Positions 32,939 to 43,909 of a DNA stretch of 64,000 nt are shown in pieces. The DNA comes from JBGQOG01 sp052113705 (GTDB taxonomy: Bacteria; Pseudomonadota; Alphaproteobacteria; Rhodobacterales; Rhodobacteraceae). Location of the stretch: NCBI RefSeq assembly GCF_052113705.1, contig NZ_JBGQOG010000006.1, forward strand, positions 124,001-188,000, given 5' to 3'. Position 1 is the first letter of the stretch; the number at the start of each line of letters is the position of its first letter. The translations under genes were made by a program, and so were the position numbers. The notes below the pieces were generated by a model. That model was not told the origin of the DNA. It worked only from the letters and a program-made list of their open reading frames with translations, and searched no databases.

Positions 32939-34681
32939 TCAGCGCATTTCTTCCGCGGGGGTGACACCTAGGATAGCAAGACCCGCCGAAATGACAACGC
33001 CCGCCGCCCGCGCAAGGCCGATTTTCGCCTGCGTCACCGCCGGATCCTCCTGAACGAAACGCAGGGAGGCATCGTCATTGCCGCGGTTCCAGAGCGCGTG
33101 CAGATCCGAGGCCAGCTCATAGAGGTAGAAGGCGATCCGGTGCGGCTCATGTCCGCGCGCAGCAATCTCGACCAGACGCGGCCATTCGGCGATTTTCTTC
33201 GCCAGCGCCAGCTCGGCCTCATGGGTGTTGCCGCTGAGATTGGCGCCCGCCAGCGTGGCATCATCGACAGCAATCCCCGCCTCAACCGCCTTGCGGATCA
33301 CCGAGGAGACGCGCGCATGAGCGTATTGCACGTAGAAAACCGCGTTGTCTTTCGATTGCTCCAGCACTTTGTCAAAGTCGAAATCCAAAGGCGCGTCGTT
33401 CTTGCGGGTCAGCATGACGAAACGGGTGACATCCGCCCCCGCCTGCTCGACGACATCGCGGAGCGTGACAAAGGTGCCCGCGCGTTTCGACATCTTGAAC
33501 GGCTCGCCGTTCTTGAAGAGTTTCACCAGCTGGATCAGTTTGATATCAAGCGGCACCCGGCCGTTCGAGAGCGCCGACACCGCCGCTTTCATCCGTTTGA
33601 CATAGCCGCCATGGTCGGCGCCGAAAACGTCAATCAGCTGGTCAAAGCCGCGCTGCACCTTGTCAAAGTGATAGGCGATATCGGGGGCGAAATAGGTCCA
33701 GCTGCCATCCGACTTCTGCACCGGGCGATCCACGTCATCGCCATGCGCGGTCGAGCGGAACAGGGTCTGCTCGCGCTCTTCCCAATCCTCGGGCAGCTTT
33801 CCCTTCGGCGCTTCCAGCGTGCCGGTATAGATCAGATCCATGCCGCGCAGGGTCTCGATCGCGGCTTCGATCTTGCCGGTGCCGTAGAGGGCCTTTTCGC
33901 TGGAGAAAACGTCCATCTTGACGCCGAGCAGCGCCAGATCGTCGCGGATCATCTCCATCATCGCATGGGTGGCGAAGTCGCGCAGATCGGCCAGCCAGAC
34001 GGATTCCGGCTGATCGATCAGGCTGGCGCCGTATTTTTCCTTCAGCGCCTCGCCCACCGGGATCAGGTAGTCGCCGGGATAGAGCCCTTCACGGATCTCC
34101 GGGCTCAGGCCATTCGCCTCGCGGTAGCGTTCATAGGCCGAGCGCGCCAGCACATCGACCTGCGCGCCGCCATCGTTGATGTAATATTCGCGGGTGACAT
34201 CATAGCCCGCGAAGTCCAGCAGCGCCGCCAAAGCATCGCCAAAAACCGCGCCACGGGTATGGCCCACATGCATCGGCCCGGTCGGATTGGCCGAGACAAA
34301 CTCGACATTGACCTTGGCCTTGCCGCCCAGCGTCGAGCGGCCAAAGTTGCGGCCCTGGTGCAGGGCGGCACGCGCCACCTCAGCCCAGACATCGGTCGCA
34401 AGCCGCAGGTTGAGAAAGCCCGGCCCCGCCACTTCCGCCAGCGCGATGCGCGGATCTTCGGTCAGCCGTGCGGCCAAAGCCTCGGCGATCACGCGGGGCG
34501 CGAGGCCTGCGGGCTTGGCCAGCACCATCGCGGCATTGGTGGCCATATCGCCATGCGCAGCGTCGCGCGGCGGCTCAACCGTCACATTGGCAAAATCAAG
34601 CCCGGCCGGCAGCACGCCCGCCGCAACCATCGCATCAAGCGCCGCGATCACACCGGCGCGGATATCGGCAAAAAGGTTCAT
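32939..34681 (-). CDS. argS: Arginyl-tRNA synthetase
   Basis: A class I synthetase of 580 residues. The N-terminal Add-1 domain (about 1-110) recognises the tRNA D-loop. The HIGH-equivalent is HVGH in ANPTGPMHVGHTRG (about 131-145), the KMSKS-equivalent is FKMSKRAGTF, and the C-terminal anticodon-binding domain ends in a short tail. It is the first gene of the argS-SPOR-nagZ-scpA-scpB run. Confidence 0.97.
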   Translation of the reverse strand: MNLFADIRAGVIAALDAMVAAGVLPAGLDFANVTVEPPRDAAHGDMATNAAMVLAKPAGLAPRVIAEALAARLTEDPRIALAEVAGPGFLNLRLATDVWAEVARAALHQGRNFGRSTLGGKAKVNVEFVSANPTGPMHVGHTRGAVFGDALAALLDFAGYDVTREYYINDGGAQVDVLARSAYERYREANGLSPEIREGLYPGDYLIPVGEALKEKYGASLIDQPESVWLADLRDFATHAMMEMIRDDLALLGVKMDVFSSEKALYGTGKIEAAIETLRGMDLIYTGTLEAPKGKLPEDWEEREQTLFRSTAHGDDVDRPVQKSDGSWTYFAPDIAYHFDKVQRGFDQLIDVFGADHGGYVKRMKAAVSALSNGRVPLDIKLIQLVKLFKNGEPFKMSKRAGTFVTLRDVVEQAGADVTRFVMLTRKNDAPLDFDFDKVLEQSKDNAVFYVQYAHARVSSVIRKAVEAGIAVDDATLAGANLSGNTHEAELALAKKIAEWPRLVEIAARGHEPHRIAFYLYELASDLHALWNRGNDDASLRFVQEDPAVTQAKIGLARAAGVVISAGLAILGVTPAEEMR

Positions 34682-34831
34682 CCGTCACATCCTCTTGTTG
34701 CCCATCTCCCTGCCAGAGCCGCGCCACGGCGTCAATGCTTGGCCCCCCGGGCGGCAGCGCTTGTGACAGCGCCAGAGGCCCTTCCCACTCCCCCCTTCCC
34801 TCCGACGCCGCGCCGGGGCACTCTGCCCGGC

Positions 34832-35641
34832 ATGAGCGAGACAGACCCTTTCCCGCGCTTCGGCGCCCCCGGCGAATATGACCATCCGGGCGAAAGCCTG
34901 CCCGGCGGCTTCACCGCCGCCTGCGCCGCGCTGGCGCAGAGCGAGGCGCCCTTTGTCAACGCCCCGCCGCTTGATGCGGAGCTTGATCTGGCGGCCCGCG
35001 CGGCAGCCCCGCTTGTGGCCCCCGCTGGCCCGCCGGAACCGGCGGATTTCTCGGATTTCGCGGCCCGCGCCCGCAACCTCGCGCGCGAGATGGCCGCCGA
35101 AAACCCCGACGCCCGCCAGCTGCACCACGATCTGGCCTGCTGCATCATGCGCCTGCGCCGTCGCGCGCCCGACCCCGCCGCCTATCCGCTGTTTCACCGG
35201 ATCTGGCGCGACGAGGGCGCCAGGCTGTCGCAGGAGCTGCCGATCCGCTGGCAAGTCTCGTCCGCGCAGGTCTTTGCCGATCATGGCACGGGGGTGGAGG
35301 AGCGTATGCTCGGGGCGGAAATCGCCCTCCTCTTCGGGCTGGTGAAACTGCACGAGAGCGAACGGCGCTTCTCCGGCCTGCCCGCCTGGCAGATCCACCC
35401 CGCCGCGAAACCGCATCCCGGCCCCCTGCCCCTCGGCCTCAGCGCCTTTGCGATTGAAGGCGGCGACCTTGCGCGCAACCTTCTGGCGCGGATCTGGCGG
35501 CGGGCCGAGGCGGCCGAACCCTCGCCGGTCGCAGCGCTCGCGCGTCAGCTTTTGCGCAGCCTTGAGGCCTCGGACCGGACGGTTTTCCGGCGTCTGGCCA
35601 GGATGCGGCAGGGCAAATCCGGCAAAGCGCCCGGCAAATAG
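34832..35641 (+). CDS. Unrecognised helical protein
   Basis: A 269-residue protein that I cannot assign. It starts MSETDPFPRFGAPGEYDHPG, has a Pro/Ala-rich first third, then a mostly helical stretch with HHDLACCIMRLRRRAPD, RIWRDEGARLSQELPIRW and GAEIALLFGLVKLHESERRF. There is no signal peptide and no clear membrane helix. Divergent from argS, so probably on its own promoter. Composition resembles flanking genes, which supports a real gene. Confidence 0.65.
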   Translation: MSETDPFPRFGAPGEYDHPGESLPGGFTAACAALAQSEAPFVNAPPLDAELDLAARAAAPLVAPAGPPEPADFSDFAARARNLAREMAAENPDARQLHHDLACCIMRLRRRAPDPAAYPLFHRIWRDEGARLSQELPIRWQVSSAQVFADHGTGVEERMLGAEIALLFGLVKLHESERRFSGLPAWQIHPAAKPHPGPLPLGLSAFAIEGGDLARNLLARIWRRAEAAEPSPVAALARQLLRSLEASDRTVFRRLARMRQGKSGKAPGK

Positions 35642-35671
35642 CGGCAAATCAGGCGCAAACACGCGCCGCAA

Positions 35672-35700
35672 TTGACCTTTGCCCGCTTTTGGAGTAGGGG
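35672..35700 (+). promoter_or_regulatory. Candidate promoter of the DEAD-box helicase gene
   Basis: TTGACC (35672-35677), 17-bp spacer, TAGGGG (35695-35700). The -10 is weak. A leader of about 90 nt would follow, as is common in cold-inducible helicase genes. Confidence 0.3.
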
Positions 35701-35795
35701 ACGGGGGGTCGCAAAATGCGGCCTTTTGCCCTGGGGCGCCCGATACCCTGCGTCCCTTCACTCCATGCGGTCCGATACCGCATCCAAGGACGCTG

Positions 35796-37547
<1,752 letters not shown>

Positions 37548-37614
37548 GGCAAAGCACCGGCGGCGCATCGCGCGCCACCGGACCTGCCTGCCCTCTTCAG
37601 CAGCTGTGACACAT

Positions 37615-37653
37615 GAAAAAGCCCCGGACCGCTCTGCGATCCGGGGCTTTTTC
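37615..37653. terminator. Bidirectional terminator, helicase / rnj
   Basis: GAAAAAGCCCCGGA / TCCGGGGCTTTTTC with an 11-nt loop between convergent genes ending at 37547 and 37686. It should also end the nuo-birA-coaX-rnj transcript. Confidence 0.93.
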
Positions 37654-37685
37654 GTGCAACTGTCTGCGGCCCGGGGGCCGCTGAC

Positions 37686-39359
37686 TTATTCCGCGGCCAG
37701 ACGGCTGATCACCACGGACACTTCCGGCTTCTTGCCGATCTCTTCCATCGAGACCTGACGCACGATCCGGCGGATCGCCTCGTCCAGCTTCTGATCCGAG
37801 GCGACCAGCTTGTTGTTGGCGCGCTCAAGGAACTCGGCCAGCTCATCCTCGATCTGATCACCCAGGCTCGACCCCGAGCGGCCCTTGTCGGCCAGACCCA
37901 TCGTCTCGACCCAGGCGTCGCCCAAGGGCACGTCATCCTCGTCGATGATCACCGTCACCAGCACATGGCCGTTCAGCCCCATGCGGATCCGGTCGCGCAC
38001 GACACCGTCCAGCGCGCCGATCAGCACGGTGCCGTCCAGATAGGTGCGGCCGGTCTCGATATATTCCACCACCTGCGGGCGCGATGTGGTCAGATCCATC
38101 ATCATGCCGTTGGTGACCACATCCGAGGCAATCCCCTTGGCCATGGCAATCTTGGCATGTTCGCGCAGATGGCGATGCTCGCCATGCATCGGGATCAGGA
38201 TCTCGGGCGCCAGCAGATCATGCACCGCTTCCAGATCCGGGCGGTTGGCATGGCCCGAAGTGTGATAGAGGCCACCGCGGTCATCCACCACTTCCACGCC
38301 CATTTCAGAGAAGGCGTTCATGATGCGGATCACGCCGCGCTCATTGCCCGGAATGGTCTTCGACGAGAAGAGGAAGGTGTCGCCATCCTTCATCGAGAGG
38401 CCCAGATATTTGCCGCGGCTCAGCTGCGCCGAGGCCGCCCGCCGCTCGCCCTGGCTGCCGGTCACGATCAGCATCAGGTTTTCGCGCGGGATATGCACCG
38501 CCTCTTCCGGCGTCACAATCGGCGGGAAATCGGTCAGCACACCGCTTTCCACCGCGGCCGAGAGCATCTTTTTCATCGCCCGGCCCAACATGCAGATCGA
38601 GCGGCCCGAGGCCTGCGCGGCCTCGGCCAGGGTCTTCAGCCGGGCGACGTTGGAGGCGAAGGTCGTCGCCACCACCATGCCGGTCTGTGCCGCGATGAAC
38701 TCGCCCAATGGGACCGCGAGGGTCGCCTCCGACCGGCCCGGGTTCGGGTTGAAGATGTTGGTGGAATCGCAGGTCATCACCCGCACGCCCTCTTTGGCAA
38801 TCTCGTGCCAGAGCAGCGGATCAAAGGCCTCGCCCACGATCGGATTGCCGTCGAGCTTGAAATCGCCCGTGTGCACGATGCGGCCCGCCGGTGTGTCGAT
38901 CACCAAAGCCGAGCTTTCCGGGATCGAATGGCTGACCGGCACGAATTGCACCTTGAACGGCCCCACGTTCACGGTATCGGGGCGCGGAGCGACGATGTGC
39001 AGAATGTCGGTGGCAATGCCCGCCTCATCCAGCTTCATTTCGGCGATGCGGCCGGTGAAACGACGGGCGTAGACCGGGGCCTTCAGCCGGGGCCAGAGAT
39101 GCGCGAGGGCGCCGATATGGTCCTCATGCGCGTGGGTGATGAAGATCGCCTCCAGCCTATGCGCATTGGCCTCGAGCCAGGCGGTATCGGGCAGGATCAG
39201 ATCCACGCCGGGCGAGCTGTCCATATCCGGGAAGGTCACGCCCAGATCCACCAGGATCAGCCGCTCCTTGCCTTCGGGGCCGTAGCCATAGACATAAGCG
39301 TTCATCCCGATTTCGCCGGCGCCGCCGAGGGGAAGGTAGATCAGCCGGTCTTTCGTCAT
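37686..39359 (-). CDS. rnj: Ribonuclease J
   Basis: A 557-residue metallo-beta-lactamase/beta-CASP RNase with 5'-exo and endo activities on mRNA and rRNA. It has PLGGAGEIGMNAYVYGYG at the N-terminus, the zinc motif HAHEDH (76-81), DTPAGRIVHTGDFKLDGNPI, the beta-CASP segment with MTCDSTN, and HTSGHANRPDL. Its ATG overlaps the coaX stop by 4 nt. Last gene of the long nuo transcript. Confidence 0.95.
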   Translation of the reverse strand: MTKDRLIYLPLGGAGEIGMNAYVYGYGPEGKERLILVDLGVTFPDMDSSPGVDLILPDTAWLEANAHRLEAIFITHAHEDHIGALAHLWPRLKAPVYARRFTGRIAEMKLDEAGIATDILHIVAPRPDTVNVGPFKVQFVPVSHSIPESSALVIDTPAGRIVHTGDFKLDGNPIVGEAFDPLLWHEIAKEGVRVMTCDSTNIFNPNPGRSEATLAVPLGEFIAAQTGMVVATTFASNVARLKTLAEAAQASGRSICMLGRAMKKMLSAAVESGVLTDFPPIVTPEEAVHIPRENLMLIVTGSQGERRAASAQLSRGKYLGLSMKDGDTFLFSSKTIPGNERGVIRIMNAFSEMGVEVVDDRGGLYHTSGHANRPDLEAVHDLLAPEILIPMHGEHRHLREHAKIAMAKGIASDVVTNGMMMDLTTSRPQVVEYIETGRTYLDGTVLIGALDGVVRDRIRMGLNGHVLVTVIIDEDDVPLGDAWVETMGLADKGRSGSSLGDQIEDELAEFLERANNKLVASDQKLDEAIRRIVRQVSMEEIGKKPEVSVVISRLAAE

Positions 39360-40135
39360 GCCGCGTGCCTCTTCATGTTATGGTCGTGAATGAGCACCAG
39401 CCCATGCATCGTCAGATCATCCTCGACCGAGGCGAACAGATCAAACCCCTGGTCGAACAGCGCCGCAAGGCCGCCGGTGGCGATCACTTTCATCGGGCGC
39501 TCTCTCTCGTTCCTTATCTGCCGGACGATACCTTCCACAAGCCCGATATAGCCCCAATAGATGCCCGATTGGATACAGGCGACGGTGTTGGTGCCAATGG
39601 TAGCTTGCGGTTTGGTAATATCCACATGCGGCAGCGCTGCGGCGGCCATATGCAGTGCCTCAAGGCTGAGGTTGACGCCGGGGGCGATCACGCCGCCGAT
39701 ATAGGCGCCATCCGGAGCCACCACGTCAAAGGTGGTGGCGGTGCCGAAATCCACCACGATCAGATCGCCGCCGTGACGGTCAAACCCCGCCACCGTGTTC
39801 ACCAGCCGGTCGGGGCCAACGGTCGTGCCCTGATCGACGCGCGGGGCGACGGGCAGATCGCAATCGGGTTTGCCCACCACCAGCGGGCGGCAGTCGTAAT
39901 AGCGGTTGCAGAGCACCCGCAGATTGAACACCACCCGGGGCACGGTCGAGGAGATGATCGCATCCGAGATCACCGCCTCGATCTTGTTCAGCATCATCAG
40001 CGAGGAGAGCCAGACAAAATACTCATCCGCCGTCCGGCGATGGTCGGTCGCAATCCGCCAAGTGGCGCGGAAGGCGCTCCCGTCCCAGATCGAAAACACG
40101 GTATTGGTATTGCCACAATCGATGCAGAGCAGCAT
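39356..40135 (-). CDS. coaX: Type III pantothenate kinase
   Basis: Phosphorylates pantothenate in the first committed step of CoA synthesis. The 259-residue sequence has the ASKHA phosphate loop LCIDCGNTNTVFSIWD (about 3-18), the pantothenate-binding GPDRLVNTVAGFDRH and VVDFGTATTFDVV. Type III enzymes are not inhibited by CoA. It follows birA by 11 bp and overlaps rnj. Confidence 0.95.
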   Translation of the reverse strand: MLLCIDCGNTNTVFSIWDGSAFRATWRIATDHRRTADEYFVWLSSLMMLNKIEAVISDAIISSTVPRVVFNLRVLCNRYYDCRPLVVGKPDCDLPVAPRVDQGTTVGPDRLVNTVAGFDRHGGDLIVVDFGTATTFDVVAPDGAYIGGVIAPGVNLSLEALHMAAAALPHVDITKPQATIGTNTVACIQSGIYWGYIGLVEGIVRQIRNERERPMKVIATGGLAALFDQGFDLFASVEDDLTMHGLVLIHDHNMKRHAA

Positions 40136-40146
40136 GCGCGCCCCTT

Positions 40147-40929
40147 TCAGAAAAACACATCCGCCGCCGAAATCGCGATGCGCCCTTTCGGTGTCACAAG
40201 AACCAGCGCGCCCTGATCGTCGATGGTCTCAAAGATACCCTCATGGCTCTCGCGCACCGTGCGGGCGGTGATCTGCGTGCCAAGCCGCGCCGCGCGGGCC
40301 AGCCAGGCATTGCGGATCGGCGCGAAACCATAGGTCTCATATTGCGCCTGAAAGCGCTGAAATTCGGTGGCGAGGAAAGGCAGGAATTCCTCGGGGCTGA
40401 GCTGCACCCCGGTTTCGCCCTTGAGCGAAACGGGGGCCATGGCCCCGGTCTCGAGCTGTCCCGGGTCGGGCGCCTCGGCCAGATTGACACCAATGCCGAT
40501 GATCAGCGGCGCGGGGGCCGGACCGCCCGCGCTTTCCAGCAAGATGCCCGCGATCTTGCCGCCGTTCAGCAGCACGTCATTCGGCCATTTGATGCTGAGA
40601 CGGGTGGCGGGCGGGCAGACGCGGGCCAAAGCCGCATCCAGCGCCAAAGCCGCGACAAAGGAAAAAAGCGCGCCTGCCGCCGGCCCGCCCTGCGGGTAAA
40701 GCACGAGCGAGGCCGCGAAATTCCCCTCGGGGTTGGCCCAGGCGCGGCCACGGCGCCCGCGGGCGGCGGTCTGCTTGCGGGCCAGGACCCAGGTCGGCAT
40801 GGAGAGGCCCGGCGCAAGCCGGGCCGCTTCGGAATTGGTGCTGTCCACCTCGGCCAGGATGTGGCGCGCCACGCCTGCGGGCCAGGGGATCAGATCCCCT
40901 GCCCCGGATGTGCCGCCCTCAGCGGACAA
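40147..40929 (-). CDS. birA: Biotin-[acetyl-CoA carboxylase] ligase
   Basis: Attaches biotin to the BCCP subunit. It has the biotin/ATP loop KQTAARGRRGRAWANPEGN, SIKWPNDVLLNGGKIAGILLE and a small C-terminal domain; the N-terminal DNA-binding domain of E. coli BirA is absent, so it is the non-repressor form. No ATG is available at the 5' end. In-frame TTG codons at 40968 and 40929 and a CTG at 40893 (behind GGGGCAGGGG) are the candidates; TTG 40929 is given here and overlaps the nuoN stop by 11 nt. The start is uncertain. Confidence 0.85.
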   Translation of the reverse strand: MSAEGGTSGAGDLIPWPAGVARHILAEVDSTNSEAARLAPGLSMPTWVLARKQTAARGRRGRAWANPEGNFAASLVLYPQGGPAAGALFSFVAALALDAALARVCPPATRLSIKWPNDVLLNGGKIAGILLESAGGPAPAPLIIGIGVNLAEAPDPGQLETGAMAPVSLKGETGVQLSPEEFLPFLATEFQRFQAQYETYGFAPIRNAWLARAARLGTQITARTVRESHEGIFETIDDQGALVLVTPKGRIAISAADVFF

Positions 40930-42358
40930 GCGCCTGTGCCGCGACAGAGGCCGCGCCTTCGACGCCAAAGGTGTTCACGATCCCCGCGAGCATCACCACC
41001 GCCGCGCCGACCAGCATGATGTTCTGCACCATGTTCGCGCGCAGCGTCAGCGGCGCGCCTTCGGTGCCGAAATACATGACATAGACGATGCGCAGATAGT
41101 AATAGGCGCCGATCACCGAGGCGATCACCCCCAGCACCACCAGCCAGGTCATGCCCGCCTGCAGCGCCGCCGCCAGCACGCCCAGCTTGGCGAAGAAGCC
41201 GAGCATCGGCGGCACACCGGCGAGGCTGAACATCAGCATCAGCATCGCCAGCGCCTTGACCGGCTCGCGCTTGGCCAATTGGCCGAGGCTGGCGATGTCG
41301 GTCACCGGCTGACCATCGCGCTCCATCGACAGGATGAAGGCAAAGGCGCCGACGTTCATCGTGACGTAGATCGCCATATAGAGCAGCATCGACTTGACGC
41401 CCGCTTCGGTGCCCGAGGCCAGACCCAGCAGGGCAAAGCCCATATGCGCGATCGAGGAATAGGCCATCAGGCGTTTGATGTTGGTCTGGCCGATGGCGGC
41501 AAAGGCACCGAGGAACATCGAGGCCACGGCGAGAACGCCGACGATCTGCCCCCATTGCCCCGGCACGGCGCCGAAAGCGTCATGCATCACCCGCGCGAGC
41601 AGCGCCATCGCGGCAACTTTCGGCGCGGTGGCGAAGAAGGCGGTGACCGGGGTCGGCGCGCCCTCATAGACGTCGGGCGTCCACATGTGGAACGGCACGG
41701 CCGAAACTTTGAACGACAGACCGATCAGGATGAACACCAGACCAAAGAGCACGCCGGTCTGGATCTCGCCGCCCTGCAGCGTCGACATGATGCCCGCGAA
41801 ACCGGTGGTGCCCGAGAAGCCGTAAACCAGCGACGCGCCGTAAAGCAGGATCCCCGAAGAGAGCGAGCCCAGCACGAAATATTTCAGACCGGCTTCGGTC
41901 GATTTCGCGCTGTCGCGGCGGATGGCGGCGACAACATAGAGCGAGAGCGACTGCAGCTCGAGCCCCATGTAGAGCGACATGAGATCGCCCGCCGAGACCA
42001 TGATCATCATCCCGATCACCGCCAGGGTGACGATCACCGGATATTCAAAGCGCAGAAGGTCACGCCGCGCCATGTATTCGGCGCTCATCGCCAGCACGGC
42101 CGCGGCCGAGAGCAGGATGGTTACCTTGCCAAAGCGCGCGAAGGCGTCATCGACGAACAGCCCCCCGAAGGCCGGGCGGCTGCCCTGCCCCCCGAGGCCG
42201 ATCCAGGCCGCCATCACCACGAAGACGGCGACGGTGGTCCAGAGCACGGAGCCCGCCACTTTGTCCTTGCCCGTGTAGACCGCAACCAGGAGGGCCCCCA
42301 GCGCATAGACTGCCAGCAGGAACTCGGGCAAGGCGGTGGAGAAATCAGCGGAAGTCAT
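40919..42358 (-). CDS. nuoN: NADH-quinone oxidoreductase subunit N
   Basis: One of three antiporter-like proton-pumping membrane subunits of complex I; 479 residues with about 14 predicted helices. The conserved broken-helix region SAVPFHMWTPDVYEGAPTPV and the Lys-bearing helix near GQTNIKRLMAYSSIAHMGF are present. Last nuo gene; birA overlaps its 3' end. Confidence 0.97.
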   Translation of the reverse strand: MTSADFSTALPEFLLAVYALGALLVAVYTGKDKVAGSVLWTTVAVFVVMAAWIGLGGQGSRPAFGGLFVDDAFARFGKVTILLSAAAVLAMSAEYMARRDLLRFEYPVIVTLAVIGMMIMVSAGDLMSLYMGLELQSLSLYVVAAIRRDSAKSTEAGLKYFVLGSLSSGILLYGASLVYGFSGTTGFAGIMSTLQGGEIQTGVLFGLVFILIGLSFKVSAVPFHMWTPDVYEGAPTPVTAFFATAPKVAAMALLARVMHDAFGAVPGQWGQIVGVLAVASMFLGAFAAIGQTNIKRLMAYSSIAHMGFALLGLASGTEAGVKSMLLYMAIYVTMNVGAFAFILSMERDGQPVTDIASLGQLAKREPVKALAMLMLMFSLAGVPPMLGFFAKLGVLAAALQAGMTWLVVLGVIASVIGAYYYLRIVYVMYFGTEGAPLTLRANMVQNIMLVGAAVVMLAGIVNTFGVEGAASVAAQALVR

Positions 42359-42370
42359 CAGGTTTCTCCC

Positions 42371-43909
42371 TTAGTGGCCGGCCACGGCGGCAACAGCGTC
42401 CGCGGGCAGGCTTGCATGATAGTCAGCGACGAGCTGGGTGACCGAGGGGCCGATGATATCGGTCACCAGGCTCGGGTAGATGCCCAAGAGCAGGGTCATC
42501 ACCACCAGCGGTGCAAAGATCGCCCGCTCGCGGGTGGTCATGTCGGTGATGGTCTTCAGGCTTTCCTTGATCAGATCGCCCATCACCACCCGGCGGTAGA
42601 GCCAGAGCGCATAGGCCGCCGAGAAGATCACGCCGGTGGTGGCCACGGCCGCCACCCAGGTGTTGACCTGGAAGATCCCCATCAGCGTCAGGAATTCACC
42701 GACAAAGCCCGAGGTGCCCGGCAGGCCGACGTTCGCCATGGTGAAGAACATGAACAAGAGCGCATAGACCGGCATCCGGTTCACCAGACCGCCATAGGCG
42801 TCAATCTCGCGGGTGTGCATGCGGTCGTAGATCACGCCAACGGCCAGGAAGAGCGCGCCGGAGATGAAGCCGTGCGACAGCATCTGGAAGATCGCGCCGT
42901 CAATGCCCTGCTGGTTCACCGCAAAGATCCCCATGGTCACATAGCCCATGTGGGCGACCGAGGAATAGGCGATCAGCTTTTTCATATCCGACTGCGCCAG
43001 CGCCACCAGCGAGGTGTAGACGATGGCAATCGCCGACATCCACAGCACGAGCGAGGACATCACGTCGGACCCCACCGGGAACATCGGCAGCGAGAAGCGC
43101 AGGAAGCCATAGCCCCCCATCTTCAGCAGCACCGCAGCCAGCAGGACCGAGCCCGCCGTCGGCGCCTGAACGTGGGCGTCGGGCAGCCAGGTGTGCACCG
43201 GCCACATCGGCATCTTCACCGCGAAAGAGGCGAAGAAGGCGAGGAAGAGCATCGTCTGCACGCCGCCGACCACGCTGAAGCCCAGCACCTTGATGGTTTC
43301 ATGCGCGAATTCATGCCCCATCAGCGCGACCATGTCGGTCGTGCCCGCATCAAGATACATGTAGATCATCGCCACCAGCATCAGCACCGAGCCGAGGAAG
43401 GTGTAGAGGAAGAATTTGAACGCCGCATAGATCCGGTCTTTGCCGCCCCAGATGCCGATGATCAGGAACATCGGGATCAGACCGGCCTCAAAGAACAGAT
43501 AGAAGAGCACCAGATCCAGCGCGACGAACACGCCGAGCATCAGCCCCTCAAGGACGAGGAAGGCGATCATATATTCCTTGACCCGCGTCTCGACGCCCCA
43601 GCAGGCGGCGATGGTCAGCGGCATCATGAAGGTGGTCAGCATGACGAAGAGCACCGAGATGCCGTCGACCCCGACTTTGTAATGCAGGCCCATGATCCAG
43701 GCGTGATCCTCGACGAACTGGAAGCCGGTGTTGGCCGGTTCAAAGCCGAAGAGGACAAAGAGCGAGACGAGGAAGGTGGCCGTGGTGGCGATCAGCGCAA
43801 GCCATTTGGCGTTGCGTTGGGCCGCCGCATCATTCCCCCGCAGGAACAGCGCGAGGATCGCGGCGGCCACCAGCGGCAGGAAGGTGATGATGGAGAGCAG
43901 GTTTTGCAT
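42371..43909 (-). CDS. nuoM: NADH-quinone oxidoreductase subunit M
   Basis: A 512-residue antiporter-like subunit with about 14 TM helices. It has the proton-channel motif WPVHTWLPDAHVQAPTAGSV, the Glu of TM5 in VLEGLMLGVFVALD and KKLIAYSSVAHMGYV. It overlaps the nuoL stop by 1 nt and ends 12 bp before nuoN. Confidence 0.97.
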   Translation of the reverse strand: MQNLLSIITFLPLVAAAILALFLRGNDAAAQRNAKWLALIATTATFLVSLFVLFGFEPANTGFQFVEDHAWIMGLHYKVGVDGISVLFVMLTTFMMPLTIAACWGVETRVKEYMIAFLVLEGLMLGVFVALDLVLFYLFFEAGLIPMFLIIGIWGGKDRIYAAFKFFLYTFLGSVLMLVAMIYMYLDAGTTDMVALMGHEFAHETIKVLGFSVVGGVQTMLFLAFFASFAVKMPMWPVHTWLPDAHVQAPTAGSVLLAAVLLKMGGYGFLRFSLPMFPVGSDVMSSLVLWMSAIAIVYTSLVALAQSDMKKLIAYSSVAHMGYVTMGIFAVNQQGIDGAIFQMLSHGFISGALFLAVGVIYDRMHTREIDAYGGLVNRMPVYALLFMFFTMANVGLPGTSGFVGEFLTLMGIFQVNTWVAAVATTGVIFSAAYALWLYRRVVMGDLIKESLKTITDMTTRERAIFAPLVVMTLLLGIYPSLVTDIIGPSVTQLVADYHASLPADAVAAVAGH

